A stretch of DNA of 64,000 nucleotides from Candidatus Lernaella stagnicola. GTDB taxonomy: Bacteria > Lernaellota > Lernaellaia > Lernaellales > Lernaellaceae. The notes under the pieces were generated by a model. It did not search any database. It was not told the DNA's origin and saw nothing but the letters and a program-made list of their open reading frames with translations. The stretch spans positions 286,882-350,881 of the forward strand of contig JAVCCK010000038.1 in assembly GCA_030765525.1 (NCBI GenBank). Reading direction: 5' to 3'. Shown here piece by piece: positions 35,090 through 43,874 of the stretch; within the stretch, counting starts at the first letter, position 1; the number at the start of each line of letters is the position of its first letter. Made by a program: the position numbers and the translations under genes.

Positions 35090-35119
35090 TTGACTTGAGG
35101 CCTCCCCGCACCTTATCGT
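35090..35119 (+). promoter_or_regulatory. Promoter of the B12-radical SAM gene
   Basis: TTGACT (35090-35095), 18 bp, TATCGT (35114-35119), then 6 nt to the ATG at 35126. No ribosome site lies between, again suggesting leaderless initiation. Confidence 0.45.
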
Positions 35120-35125
35120 ACGCCC

Positions 35126-36574
35126 ATGAAAGCACTGCTCGTTCATCCGCCCAACCGTCATCAGGTGTGGGCCGGCGTGCCGCAGCAAGTCAACTCGCGC
35201 GGCTCGCATATGTTTCCGCCGCTGCAGGTGATGCACCTGTCGGCCTACGTGAAAGCGCGCTCGTCACACGCGTGCAATGTCGTGGATTTCCGCCTCGACG
35301 AACCCGACGAGACCGGCATGGCTCGTCGTATCGCCGCCGCCGGGCCGGACTTGGTAGGCGTCACCGCCAACAGTCACAACCTGGCTAACGTCGCGGCGGT
35401 CGTTCGCGCCGCCCGCCAAGGCGCCCCGCAGGCGAAGATCGTGCTGGGCGGGCCGCACGTCAACGCTTTTCCGGAATCGGCGGCGAGCTTCCCCGGCGTG
35501 GACGCGGCGGTGTGCGGGGACGGCGAGAAGCCGCTGGTCGCGTTGCTGGACGCGTTGGCCGACGAAGAGGCGTGGTCGAGCATCCCCGGCGTATGGCGCG
35601 TGCGTGACGGCGTGGTCGAGCATAGCGAGGTGGCCGAGCCGATCCACGACCTGGACGACCTGCCCCTGCCCGACCGCGACTGGGCGCCCCGCGGCGTGTA
35701 CTTCACTCCGGCGATGCGGGAACGGCAGGCGACGACGATCATCGGCAGCCGCGGCTGCCCGTTTCAATGCATCTATTGCTCGGTACCGCATCGCTATCGC
35801 GCGCGCAGCGCCGCGCACATCGTGAACGAACTGGAAGAATGCTCCCGGCGCTACGGCATCCGCGAAGTGCATTTCGTGGACGACATTTTCAACATCACCG
35901 AGCAACGCGTCATCGACATTGCCGAGGAGATCCTGCGGCGCGACGTGCGCATGAAATGGGGCTTCAAAGGCGGCTGCCGCAACGTGTCGAGCGAAATGCT
36001 CGCCGTGGCGCGCCGGGCCGGTTTGGTACGCGCCCACTACGGCGTGGAGACCTACACCGACGAAGGCCTGCGGGCACTGGACAAGAAGCTGACGATCGCC
36101 GACGTGCGCCGCACGTTCGCGCTCACCCACGAGGCGGGCGTGCTGACCATCGCCTATATGATCATCGGCTCGCCCCACGAAAAAAAGATGGCGGAGCTTC
36201 TGGACGCGCGGCGTTTCATCGCGGAACTCAAACCCGACTACGTGGTGTACTCGCTGTTTTCGCCCTACCCCGAGTCGCCGTCCTTCGCGCTGGGTGTCGA
36301 ACGCGGTTTGTGGCCCGCCGATGTGTGGGAGCGCTTCATGCGCAATCCCACGCCGGACCACGATCTGCCGACGACATGGACCGAACACTTCACCAAGCAC
36401 GAACTCGTCGACGCGTTCAAGAAAGTCAACTTCGCTTTCTACGCCCACCCCCGCACACTCGTCCGCACGTTGGGACGCATCCGCTCATGGGTCGAGTTGA
36501 AACGCACGGTGGCGGGGGGGATGTCGCTACTGAAAGTTTGGCTGATGCGCGCGGCGGGCGGGCGGCGCATTTAA
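35126..36574 (+). CDS. Cobalamin-binding radical SAM protein
   Basis: The N-terminal 150 residues form a B12-binding-like Rossmann domain (MKALLVHPPNRHQ, LVGVTANSHNLANVAAVVRA, IVLGGPHVNAFPESAA). The radical SAM core carries CPFQCIYCS, the CxxxCxxC cluster motif. VHFVDDIFNITEQRVIDIAE and MKWGFKGGCRNVSSE support a TIM-barrel of the Elp3/MiaB/NifB superfamily. B12-dependent members methylate carbon or phosphorus, or act in hopanoid, carotenoid and lipid pathways. A hydrophobic C-terminal stretch (GGMSLLKVWLMRAAGG) suggests membrane association. Length 482 residues is normal. The substrate is unknown. Confidence 0.85.
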   Translation: MKALLVHPPNRHQVWAGVPQQVNSRGSHMFPPLQVMHLSAYVKARSSHACNVVDFRLDEPDETGMARRIAAAGPDLVGVTANSHNLANVAAVVRAARQGAPQAKIVLGGPHVNAFPESAASFPGVDAAVCGDGEKPLVALLDALADEEAWSSIPGVWRVRDGVVEHSEVAEPIHDLDDLPLPDRDWAPRGVYFTPAMRERQATTIIGSRGCPFQCIYCSVPHRYRARSAAHIVNELEECSRRYGIREVHFVDDIFNITEQRVIDIAEEILRRDVRMKWGFKGGCRNVSSEMLAVARRAGLVRAHYGVETYTDEGLRALDKKLTIADVRRTFALTHEAGVLTIAYMIIGSPHEKKMAELLDARRFIAELKPDYVVYSLFSPYPESPSFALGVERGLWPADVWERFMRNPTPDHDLPTTWTEHFTKHELVDAFKKVNFAFYAHPRTLVRTLGRIRSWVELKRTVAGGMSLLKVWLMRAAGGRRI

Positions 36575-38733
36575 TCGCGGCGCGTCGCTTCCATCTGACC
36601 GCGCAGCCGCAACCACGGCTCGTCGTTTTCGATCTCGGGCACGCTTACCTGACGGAAAAACGCGAGCATGCGCGCCAGGGATTCCTCCGCCTCGGGCGGC
36701 ACGGCGAAATCGATCTCTCCCGTCCGACGACCTGACGCTTCCCACAACGCCGCGACGACCGGCTCGCTCAAACCGCTTCGTTCGACGACCCACCCCAACA
36801 CTTCTTCGCGGTGCCCGCGGGCATACAACAGCGCGTCGCGCACCGCGGCCAGGTACCGTTCGCGGCCCTGCGGGTGTCGGACGAGCCAGGATTCGGTCAG
36901 CACCAACAAGGAGTAAAACGGGCGGGACACCACTTCCGATCGCCCGCCCTCACGGGCCAATGCCGTCAGCCACGGGTCCCAAGTCGCCACGGCGCTCACC
37001 TGCCGCTCGGCCAACGCTTGCCGGTGGTCCCGCATCCCGAGGTTGACGAGCGCCACGTCGCGCGGGGCGCTCAGGCCGGCGGCGGCCAGCCAACGCGTAA
37101 GGTCGGCATGCGGCGTCGATTCGAAGGGAACGCCGATCTTGCCGCCGCGTAGCTGACCGATCTGTTTGACATCGGGCGTTGCGGCCACGAGCCCGATGCG
37201 GCCCAGGCCGCCGGTGCAGCCGACGATCCGCCAGCGGGGTCGCGCGGTGAGGAAAAGCACGGCGGGCAATTCGGTCGTGAACGTACCGTCCAGTTCGGGC
37301 GCTGCGTCGGCTTGGTCGCTGCCGCGCTCAAAAACACGAAAGCTTGCGTCGAGCCCGTGCTTCCGGGCGATATCGGTTCGACGCAGCACTTCGCCGATCA
37401 ACGTATGCAGCGGCGTGATGGCGCTGTAACCCAACCGCAAGGGCAACGCGGTTCGAACATCCCCGGCGACAAACCCGACCTGCCGCAACCGGCCCAGCAC
37501 GTCCCGCGCGATGAGCGCGTGCCCGACCGCGTTGGGGTGAAAGAGGTGACCGGGAAGGAAATCGACGACGCCGTCGGCCTCCCAGCGCACGTCAACGTCC
37601 ACGACGACCGCCGCCCCGTCTCGGTCCAACGCCAGCAGTGCTTGCGGGTAGCGCTCGTCATAAAAACGAGGGATGAAATGTTCCATTTCCCTGTTCACCG
37701 GCATGCGCACGAACACGAGCGTGAAACGCTTCTCGCGGGCGAATTCGATCATCCGGCGCAGGTTGTCCTCGTATTCGTCGAGCGGCACGCGGTGCTTCAT
37801 GCGTTTGCCCTCGACCGCGCGGCGGTGCACTTCGCCGGGGTCTTCCCAATCCAAGGCCTGCCCGCGCCACAAACCGACCAGCACCTGCCGCAGGACAATG
37901 AACAGCCGGCTGCGGTATAGAAGTCGTTGCATCCCTTGCGCACCGCCGGCGGCTTCGCGCTCGCGGTCGGTGTGGAATTCCAGCGCCGGGTCGTTGTTGT
38001 AGGCAATGACGACCAGGTCCGGCTGCAGCCGCTCGGTGTGTTCGCGCAGCAGTTTCAACCCCTGATGCGTCGTGTGCCCCGGGCAGGCGGCGTTGTAGAT
38101 CGTCACCCGCTTGCCGGGCATGGCGGCGGTCAGCCCGCGTTCCAGCGCCCGCGCCATCGTCTCAGGCTCGGCGACGCCCAATCCGTACGCCGAGGAATCG
38201 CCAAGCAACAGGCCGCGCACCTCGTCGGCGGCGCGGTTGGGCGGCGGCTCCGGCGCGCGCCAACCCAGCGAATTGGTGGTGACGTACTCACCGCCGACCG
38301 TGTTGTGGAAATCCTTGAGATTCGGAACGAGCCGCCAGTTCAGCACCGGGTCGGGTAGAAACATGGTTTTGACGTTGGCGTTGAGATAGGCGCGCAAGCC
38401 CAGTTCCACGCTCGTCAGCGCGAGGCCTACGGCGGCCAGTCCGATCACCGGCATAAGCCAGCGGCGATCGCGCAGGCGGTTACGCAAGAGCGCGAAGCCG
38501 CCGAAGACGAACAGCGCCGTCAGATCCAAGAGCGCGGCCAGACACGCGCCGAGCATCCGCACGCCCCCGGCCGTCGAGTAGGGCGAGACCGGGTCGACCA
38601 GCGGGCCCTTGTACCAGTCGCCACCCGGATTGTCCGGAACGAGAAAAGGCAGGCCGACCAGCAGCACGTTCACTACGAACAACGCGGCCAGCGGCCGCCA
38701 TTCGGCGCGGTGATGGGGTTTGTTCGCGGTCAT
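36571..38733 (-). CDS. SGNH hydrolase fused to periplasmic substrate-binding domain
   Basis: ATG 38733 starts a 720-residue protein. Three N-terminal membrane helices (LAALFVVNVLLVGLPFLV, ACLAALLDLTALFVFGGFAL and VIGLAAVGLALTSVELGL) come first. Then LLLGDSSAYGLGV (SGNH block I nucleophile) and, near residue 420, LFHPNAVGHALI supply the catalytic triad region. From residue about 440 a second domain begins with ALPLRLGYSAITPLHTLIGE. IARKHGLDASFRVFERGSD, GGKIGVPFESTPHADLTRWL and VSAVATWDPWL follow, the pattern of SsuA/NMT1-type ABC substrate-binding proteins. Such a fusion is unusual. No permease or ATPase adjoins it. It probably works in the periplasm. Confidence 0.7.
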   Translation of the reverse strand: MTANKPHHRAEWRPLAALFVVNVLLVGLPFLVPDNPGGDWYKGPLVDPVSPYSTAGGVRMLGACLAALLDLTALFVFGGFALLRNRLRDRRWLMPVIGLAAVGLALTSVELGLRAYLNANVKTMFLPDPVLNWRLVPNLKDFHNTVGGEYVTTNSLGWRAPEPPPNRAADEVRGLLLGDSSAYGLGVAEPETMARALERGLTAAMPGKRVTIYNAACPGHTTHQGLKLLREHTERLQPDLVVIAYNNDPALEFHTDREREAAGGAQGMQRLLYRSRLFIVLRQVLVGLWRGQALDWEDPGEVHRRAVEGKRMKHRVPLDEYEDNLRRMIEFAREKRFTLVFVRMPVNREMEHFIPRFYDERYPQALLALDRDGAAVVVDVDVRWEADGVVDFLPGHLFHPNAVGHALIARDVLGRLRQVGFVAGDVRTALPLRLGYSAITPLHTLIGEVLRRTDIARKHGLDASFRVFERGSDQADAAPELDGTFTTELPAVLFLTARPRWRIVGCTGGLGRIGLVAATPDVKQIGQLRGGKIGVPFESTPHADLTRWLAAAGLSAPRDVALVNLGMRDHRQALAERQVSAVATWDPWLTALAREGGRSEVVSRPFYSLLVLTESWLVRHPQGRERYLAAVRDALLYARGHREEVLGWVVERSGLSEPVVAALWEASGRRTGEIDFAVPPEAEESLARMLAFFRQVSVPEIENDEPWLRLRGQMEATRRD

Positions 38734-38778
38734 GGTTCGGCGATTGTCGCCCAATGCCGCCTGGAGGTCAAAGATGCG

Positions 38779-40098
38779 TCAGGCAGCGGCGGGCGGCAAC
38801 TGCGTATATCGCGCGCGCAGGCGCCGTCTCAGGTAGGGGTACAAAAACGCGAAGCCGAAGCTCGAGCCGTAACTGGCGTAGTTGGACAAGAAGGGCGAAA
38901 ACGGCAAAAAGAGGAGCGCGCAGAATATCGCGAAGCCCATCCAGAGGCCCATCTTGAGGCCGTAACGATTCGCCTGGTCCCAACGATTGCGAATCGCGGC
39001 AAAGAAGGGGACGAAAAACAGCGTGGCGACCAGGACGATGATCGCGCGCGAATACTCTTCGGCCCACGGCAACGCCTCGCCCAGCCCGCCGCGCTTGGCC
39101 ACGACCATGATCGGCAGCCGGACCGTGGCGATCACCCACCAGTGCACGACCAGAAACAAAAGGCTTTCCTTGCCGAGAGTCTCCAGGTGCGCAAACATCC
39201 ACTTCACCGCGCGGTTGGTGTAGGCCTTCGCGCCCTTGTAGAAACGCCGCGCCAGCAAGTAGGACAGCCCCGCGCCGCCCACGGTGATCAGCACGTAACT
39301 CGGGATGCCGCGAATCATCAGGTCAAGGTAGCTGTCGAGAAACATCTGCGGAAACACGCGGCCGCCGTCGACCAAGTGCACGACCGGCCCCGCCGCAAAC
39401 AACACGCTGAACAGAATCCACCACGGCCGCTCGCTGCCCGAACCGGAAACCAAGCTGCGGTAGCACAACGCGCCCATGTAGAAAAACACGACCCACGGAA
39501 GCATGCTGAAGTGAACGAACAGCATGCGCCGCATCGGTCCGAGTTCACTTAGCAATGTCCGGATAGGTTTGATGGCCACCATGAAATCGGCGCCGGAGGG
39601 TATCTGCGCTTTGAGCGCCGAAAAATCGGGGATGACCATATCCAGTTGCAGGCGCACGCGAAACTGCGTGTAGAACACGAAGGCCGCCGCCATGATCGCG
39701 AAGTGCGCCCAGGTCGGCAGTTTGCTGCGCATCAGAAAATAGACGGCCATGGTGCACATCGCCACGCCTTGGAAAATATCGAAAAAGGCAAGGCTGACGC
39801 GGTTGATGTTGTAGGTATAGCCGAGCACAAACAGCAAAATCGCGGCCATGTAGTAAAAGCGGTCGGCCGCAAAGCCGGGCTTGTCGCGGTTGCGTTCGAG
39901 GAACGTCATCACGTTCATGCCCGAAACGAAAAAGAAAATCGGGCCCGAGAAATCCATGATGTACAAGATGATTTTGTCCAACGCGCGCGGCGCCGGCATG
40001 TCCACCCGCACCGCGTGGCCGATCAGCATCAGCACACAGGCGAGTCCTTTAAGCATATCGATTTCGGGATAGCGGATGTGTTTGGCGGCCACGGCCAT
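38779..40098 (-). CDS. Integral-membrane acyltransferase-like protein
   Basis: ATG 40098 with GAGGAG upstream. About ten membrane helices. YPEIDMLKGLACVLMLIGHA and GPIFFFVSGMNVMTFLERN at the N-terminus resemble the DUF1624/heparan-alpha-glucosaminide N-acetyltransferase and acyltransferase-3 families. Those proteins move acetyl or acyl groups across the membrane onto glycans; the His in LIGHA is the likely catalytic residue. The C-terminal part has VVHWWVIATVRLPIM and FFVPFFAAIRNRW. It sits between two surface-type genes, which fits envelope glycan modification. The family assignment is from pattern only. Confidence 0.65.
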   Translation of the reverse strand: MAVAAKHIRYPEIDMLKGLACVLMLIGHAVRVDMPAPRALDKIILYIMDFSGPIFFFVSGMNVMTFLERNRDKPGFAADRFYYMAAILLFVLGYTYNINRVSLAFFDIFQGVAMCTMAVYFLMRSKLPTWAHFAIMAAAFVFYTQFRVRLQLDMVIPDFSALKAQIPSGADFMVAIKPIRTLLSELGPMRRMLFVHFSMLPWVVFFYMGALCYRSLVSGSGSERPWWILFSVLFAAGPVVHLVDGGRVFPQMFLDSYLDLMIRGIPSYVLITVGGAGLSYLLARRFYKGAKAYTNRAVKWMFAHLETLGKESLLFLVVHWWVIATVRLPIMVVAKRGGLGEALPWAEEYSRAIIVLVATLFFVPFFAAIRNRWDQANRYGLKMGLWMGFAIFCALLFLPFSPFLSNYASYGSSFGFAFLYPYLRRRLRARYTQLPPAAA

Positions 40099-40207
40099 CG
40101 TCTCCTCAAGCAAAATGTTGTGGTGTCTCCGGCGTGCGACACGCGCGGGGAGACGACCGGCCTGCAAGCCGCGATATTGGCACAGGTTTATGCGTCGCTC
40201 AATAGCG

Positions 40208-42289
40208 CTATTCGATTAGCGGACTGATGATCGTGGCCACGCCGTCGTCGTAGGCAGTTCGCATAAAGGTCGCCAATTGGTTGTGAGCGCCCTCGTAAAA
40301 CTCGCCGCCCGAACCGAAGATCATCGAATGCTCGTGAGTGTCGAAAATGAACACCGCGGGCTCCTGAACCGGCGTCAGCGCAGTCGGTATGTCCTCGATC
40401 AAATAGGGGTACGGCTCCAGCAAGGTCAAGCCGATGCCGCGTGCCATCTCGGAGCAGCCGGGGCCGCCCAGCGTGTTGTCGTAGGCCGCCATCTGCAGCA
40501 AGAGGTTTAGGTTATCCCGTTCGAACAGCGGGTCCTTCATCACGAGATTTGCATACGCGTAGCCGTCGGCGGGTTCGATAATGTGGCTGATGAGGTCGAG
40601 TGTGAAGTCCACCTTGTCGATCAACGGATCGTCCGAGAACAACTCGACGATTTTCAAAATGCCGACGAGCACTTCGCCGTACCAGGCGCCCGTAATGATC
40701 TTGCGGTAATTCTCCGCGCCGGCGTTGAACATGAAGGTGTCCACGTCCGGCTCGACGGCGACGTACACTCCGCCGTGAATGCCGCCGTGCGAATGGCCCA
40801 TGTAGTAAATCGTGGACGTGTCCAGGTCCGGAATGCCATCGCCGCCGGTCTCGTACGGGACCAGGTCCACTTCGTCGAGTTCACGGATCAAGTGCTTGAG
40901 CCAGTACAAATCGGCGATGTCCTGGCGCAACGTGTCGCGGCACTGCAAGGGCGCCAGCACGTTGTAAAACTGGAGGAAGCGATAGATCACTTCCAGCGGT
41001 TCGGGCACCCATTCCGGGATATCGGTGCGCGCGCCGTGGTACACCCAGTCGATAGAAATCGTCGCGAAGCCCTGCCCGGCCACGGTGCGGCCCATCGTCG
41101 AGAGCTCGCCCCGGCTCGACTGAATGCCGTGCCCGTAAATGACCACCGGGAACCGACCCTCGTGCCCGTTGATGCCTTTTTTCGGCAGCATCAAACGCGC
41201 CGTGACGTCCATGGGGTCGCCGGTAATCGGCTCGCTGTCGGCGTCGTAGGCGAACTTGCCGTCGTGCAGCCAGCCGACGGTCTGGTAGTCGGTTTCCCAC
41301 ATGGAATCGACGTTCGGATGGTTGTAGCCCAGGTATCGCCATTCACTCGGCGTGGGCGGATCGGTCAGCGCCCGGTCGGCCAGCTTCTCGTGAATGATCA
41401 TCAGATCCCGGCTGACCCACTGGGTGTGAAAAAAGGACGCGCCGACAATTTCGCTGGGCGCGACGCCGTATTGCGCTTCGAGTTCCGCGAGGAAAGGCGC
41501 CCATTTTTGCCGGTGCGGTTCGAGCATCGCCGCGTCGGGCGCGTCCGGGTCGGCCGCGTCGCTCAGCACGTAGCTCAGATGCGCGGGCCGCTCGTAGCAG
41601 TCGCCGTCTTCCGGCCGCAAATTCGTCGTGGCGACGCACGCCATGGTCGTGTTTTCCGGGAAGGGGAAATGCGGCCGCAGTTCCAGCACTCCGGTTTGGG
41701 GCCGGTACAGGGTGTCGACGCGCCACAACTCGCCGTAATGCGCGTGCTCGGCATCTTCCAAGACGGCGCAAAAGATGGGGTCGTCCAGGCTGGGTTCACC
41801 GTCGGACATTCCCGACAAGTCCGGCTCGGCGGCGGTGTGGAACCACACGGGGCAGGTCACGCCGAAGCCGTCGAGGCCGTCGATATCCTTGAAGAGCGTG
41901 CGCACGGACAACCAAAGCTCGGCGAGGTACGTAACCAACTCGTCGCCCACGCGAGTTCGAAAGCCGGTCGGCGAGTCCTCGTCCCGTTCCATGAAGGTCA
42001 ACGACGGAAACGGCACGTTGCGCTCGCCTTCGGTCAAGTTGAAGGACAAAAACAAGCCGCTGTCGCATTCCTCGGCAGTGTCGTCGTCGTTATTATCGTC
42101 ATCATCAGTGACGGTATCGTCATCGTCGGTGGCGGGAGTTGTGTCATTGTCGTCATCGTTATTGTCGTCGTCGTCATCATCGATGTCGTTATCGTCGTTG
42201 TTGTCATCGTCATCGTCGTCGCCGCAGGCGGCAAAACAAAAAGTGAGCAGGAGAATCAACGACAGAAGAAGAATCGGCACTAAGCGCAT
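40208..42289 (-). CDS. Asp-rich lipoprotein, alpha/beta-hydrolase
   Basis: The signal MRLVPILLLSLILLLTFC ends in FAACG. About 50 Asp/Asn/Thr residues follow as spacer. A Cys/Gly-containing N-terminal domain (residues about 75-330) is unassigned, similar in layout to bacterial virulence-factor lipases. The alpha/beta-hydrolase core follows: RFPVVIYGHGIQSSRGELST gives the oxyanion region, YYMGHSHGGIHGG holds the nucleophile Ser500, and a late FIFDTHEHSMI supplies the catalytic His. It should be a lipase or esterase on the outside of the cell. The gene is one of three lipoprotein genes in a row on the minus strand. Confidence 0.7.
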   Translation of the reverse strand: MRLVPILLLSLILLLTFCFAACGDDDDDDNNDDNDIDDDDDDNNDDDNDTTPATDDDDTVTDDDDNNDDDTAEECDSGLFLSFNLTEGERNVPFPSLTFMERDEDSPTGFRTRVGDELVTYLAELWLSVRTLFKDIDGLDGFGVTCPVWFHTAAEPDLSGMSDGEPSLDDPIFCAVLEDAEHAHYGELWRVDTLYRPQTGVLELRPHFPFPENTTMACVATTNLRPEDGDCYERPAHLSYVLSDAADPDAPDAAMLEPHRQKWAPFLAELEAQYGVAPSEIVGASFFHTQWVSRDLMIIHEKLADRALTDPPTPSEWRYLGYNHPNVDSMWETDYQTVGWLHDGKFAYDADSEPITGDPMDVTARLMLPKKGINGHEGRFPVVIYGHGIQSSRGELSTMGRTVAGQGFATISIDWVYHGARTDIPEWVPEPLEVIYRFLQFYNVLAPLQCRDTLRQDIADLYWLKHLIRELDEVDLVPYETGGDGIPDLDTSTIYYMGHSHGGIHGGVYVAVEPDVDTFMFNAGAENYRKIITGAWYGEVLVGILKIVELFSDDPLIDKVDFTLDLISHIIEPADGYAYANLVMKDPLFERDNLNLLLQMAAYDNTLGGPGCSEMARGIGLTLLEPYPYLIEDIPTALTPVQEPAVFIFDTHEHSMIFGSGGEFYEGAHNQLATFMRTAYDDGVATIISPLIE

Positions 42290-42344
42290 GGTAAGACTCC
42301 TACACGGCGCAGGAAAACGCTGAAATCACATCGGAATAAACACA

Positions 42345-42392
42345 CCGCCGGTTTCTATCTCAACGAAAGTGCCAAGTTGTGTCAACCGGCGG
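42345..42392. repeat. Perfect 9-bp inverted repeat between lipoprotein genes
   Basis: CCGCCGGTT (42345-42353) and AACCGGCGG (42384-42392) flank a loop with a smaller CAAC/GTTG inner pairing. It lies downstream of the gene at 42440 on the minus strand, but no T tract follows. It may be a terminator, an mRNA-stability hairpin, or a leader structure of the next gene. Confidence 0.4.
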
Positions 42393-42439
42393 CGTCGCGC
42401 GAAACCAAGCCCGGGCCGCTTTTTCGCAAGCGAAATCGA

Positions 42440-43840
42440 TCACTCATAAAAAAGTGGATCGACGGCCACCGCGTCCGGCAGCTCGAGCAGCTCGCCAAGC
42501 GAAAACCCAACAAAGGTTTGCTCGGGAACCGGAATTTCGCCGCCGGAAACCCAAAAGCAAAGGTCTTCGCCGGAAAAAACCATCTGATAAATCGCGCCGT
42601 TGGTGGCGATGCTTTCGTCGTTGTCGAACACGCCGGGCGGCGTGGTTTCGCCGTTGTCGGGATTGACCCGGTCGCGCAACACGGAGATCAGCACGCCGGG
42701 GTCGATTTCGCCCCAATGAGTTTCGTCACCGTCCGGACCGCAAAGCTGCGTCGCGCGCGTAAAGCGGCGGAGGCTCGAGGCACCGGCCGGTTCAGCGTCC
42801 AGGTCTTCGGTTTCGGGCGCCACGAAATGATTGGTCGCCACGACCACGCCCTGCTCCAGCGGCCGCACGCCGACGCCCACGCCCGTCATTTCAAACGCCG
42901 CGGCCTCGCCCGCAACCGCGTCGGCCACCACGATGGTCTCGACGGTCATGTGATCCTGGGCAAGGATGAACTCCTGCGCTTCTTGCAGACTGCCTGCCGT
43001 TTTCAGCAGCATCGCCTGCATCTGCACGTGGCTGCGGCCGTAGCGGTCGTGCACGGTGTTGTTAAGCGGGTCGGCTTCGTTGGACGCCACGGTAACGCCC
43101 GCCGCGTTCATGCCCGAATAAGGGCTGAGGTTGCCCGGGAAACCGATAAACGTGTGCGGAATGCCGTCGTCGGGCTGCCGCACGAAAATCACCGGGTAAT
43201 CGAGCAGGTAATCGATCTTGCTCCAGTCCAGGCCCCGCGCGTGGTAGAGGCGGCCGTCGACCGTGGCGTCCCCGGCGGCTGCGACCTGCGTGCAACCCGG
43301 GCCGCGTAGCGCCGGCGGGAAGCCTTCGCCGAGGAATTCCACGAGCACGTCGCCGAAATTCATGAGCAGGCAGACTTCCATCGTAAAGCCGACATCGCCC
43401 GCCGCGTCGGAAAGCCCGCGGCATTCGGCCAAGGTATCCGGGTAGGAATTGTCGACCGCCATGTCGATCAAGCCGAGCAAACGGGCGATCGGCAACAGGA
43501 TGTCGATGAGATGGTACTGGTCGAGCCAATCGATGCCCGCGCCAAGCTCCGCGTGCAGCATCGTGCCCTGCTGATGGCCCATGTCGTAGGCGCTGCCCGC
43601 CAACCAGACGATCTGCCAGCCTTCGTAGATTTCGACGTGCGGCTCGACCGGCGTCCACTCGTCGTCGTTGTTGTCGTCGTTATCGTCGTCGTCGTCCGCC
43701 GCGGTATCGTCGTTGTCGTCGTCATCGTCGCCGGCGCCGTCGCCGCTGTCATCGTCGTCGTCATCCCCGCAAGCAAACAGCGCGAGAGACAACATCAGCG
43801 CGGCGACAATCACCATAATCCACGTCGCGGTTCTTCTCAT
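42440..43840 (-). CDS. Asp-rich lipoprotein, C45-type Ntn-hydrolase
   Basis: A lipoprotein signal (ending LFACG) leads into about 35 Asp/Asn residues. After that WQIVWLAGSAYDMGHQQGTM is the typical C45 (acyl-CoA:6-aminopenicillanate acyltransferase) opening. Residues 181-183 read PGC: Cys183 in GPGCTQVAAAGDATVDGR is the likely Ntn nucleophile exposed by self-cleavage. LYHARGLDW and FIGFPGNLSPYSGMNAAGV match the family. C45 enzymes hydrolyse or transfer acyl groups of amides. The short sequence between the Asp spacer and the catalytic Cys would be cut off during maturation. Substrate unknown. It may degrade or modify peptide/lipid amides at the surface. Confidence 0.75.
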   Translation of the reverse strand: MRRTATWIMVIVAALMLSLALFACGDDDDDDSGDGAGDDDDDNDDTAADDDDDNDDNNDDEWTPVEPHVEIYEGWQIVWLAGSAYDMGHQQGTMLHAELGAGIDWLDQYHLIDILLPIARLLGLIDMAVDNSYPDTLAECRGLSDAAGDVGFTMEVCLLMNFGDVLVEFLGEGFPPALRGPGCTQVAAAGDATVDGRLYHARGLDWSKIDYLLDYPVIFVRQPDDGIPHTFIGFPGNLSPYSGMNAAGVTVASNEADPLNNTVHDRYGRSHVQMQAMLLKTAGSLQEAQEFILAQDHMTVETIVVADAVAGEAAAFEMTGVGVGVRPLEQGVVVATNHFVAPETEDLDAEPAGASSLRRFTRATQLCGPDGDETHWGEIDPGVLISVLRDRVNPDNGETTPPGVFDNDESIATNGAIYQMVFSGEDLCFWVSGGEIPVPEQTFVGFSLGELLELPDAVAVDPLFYE

Positions 43841-43874
43841 GATTCACCCCGTATTCGACGACGGACGCGCGTCG

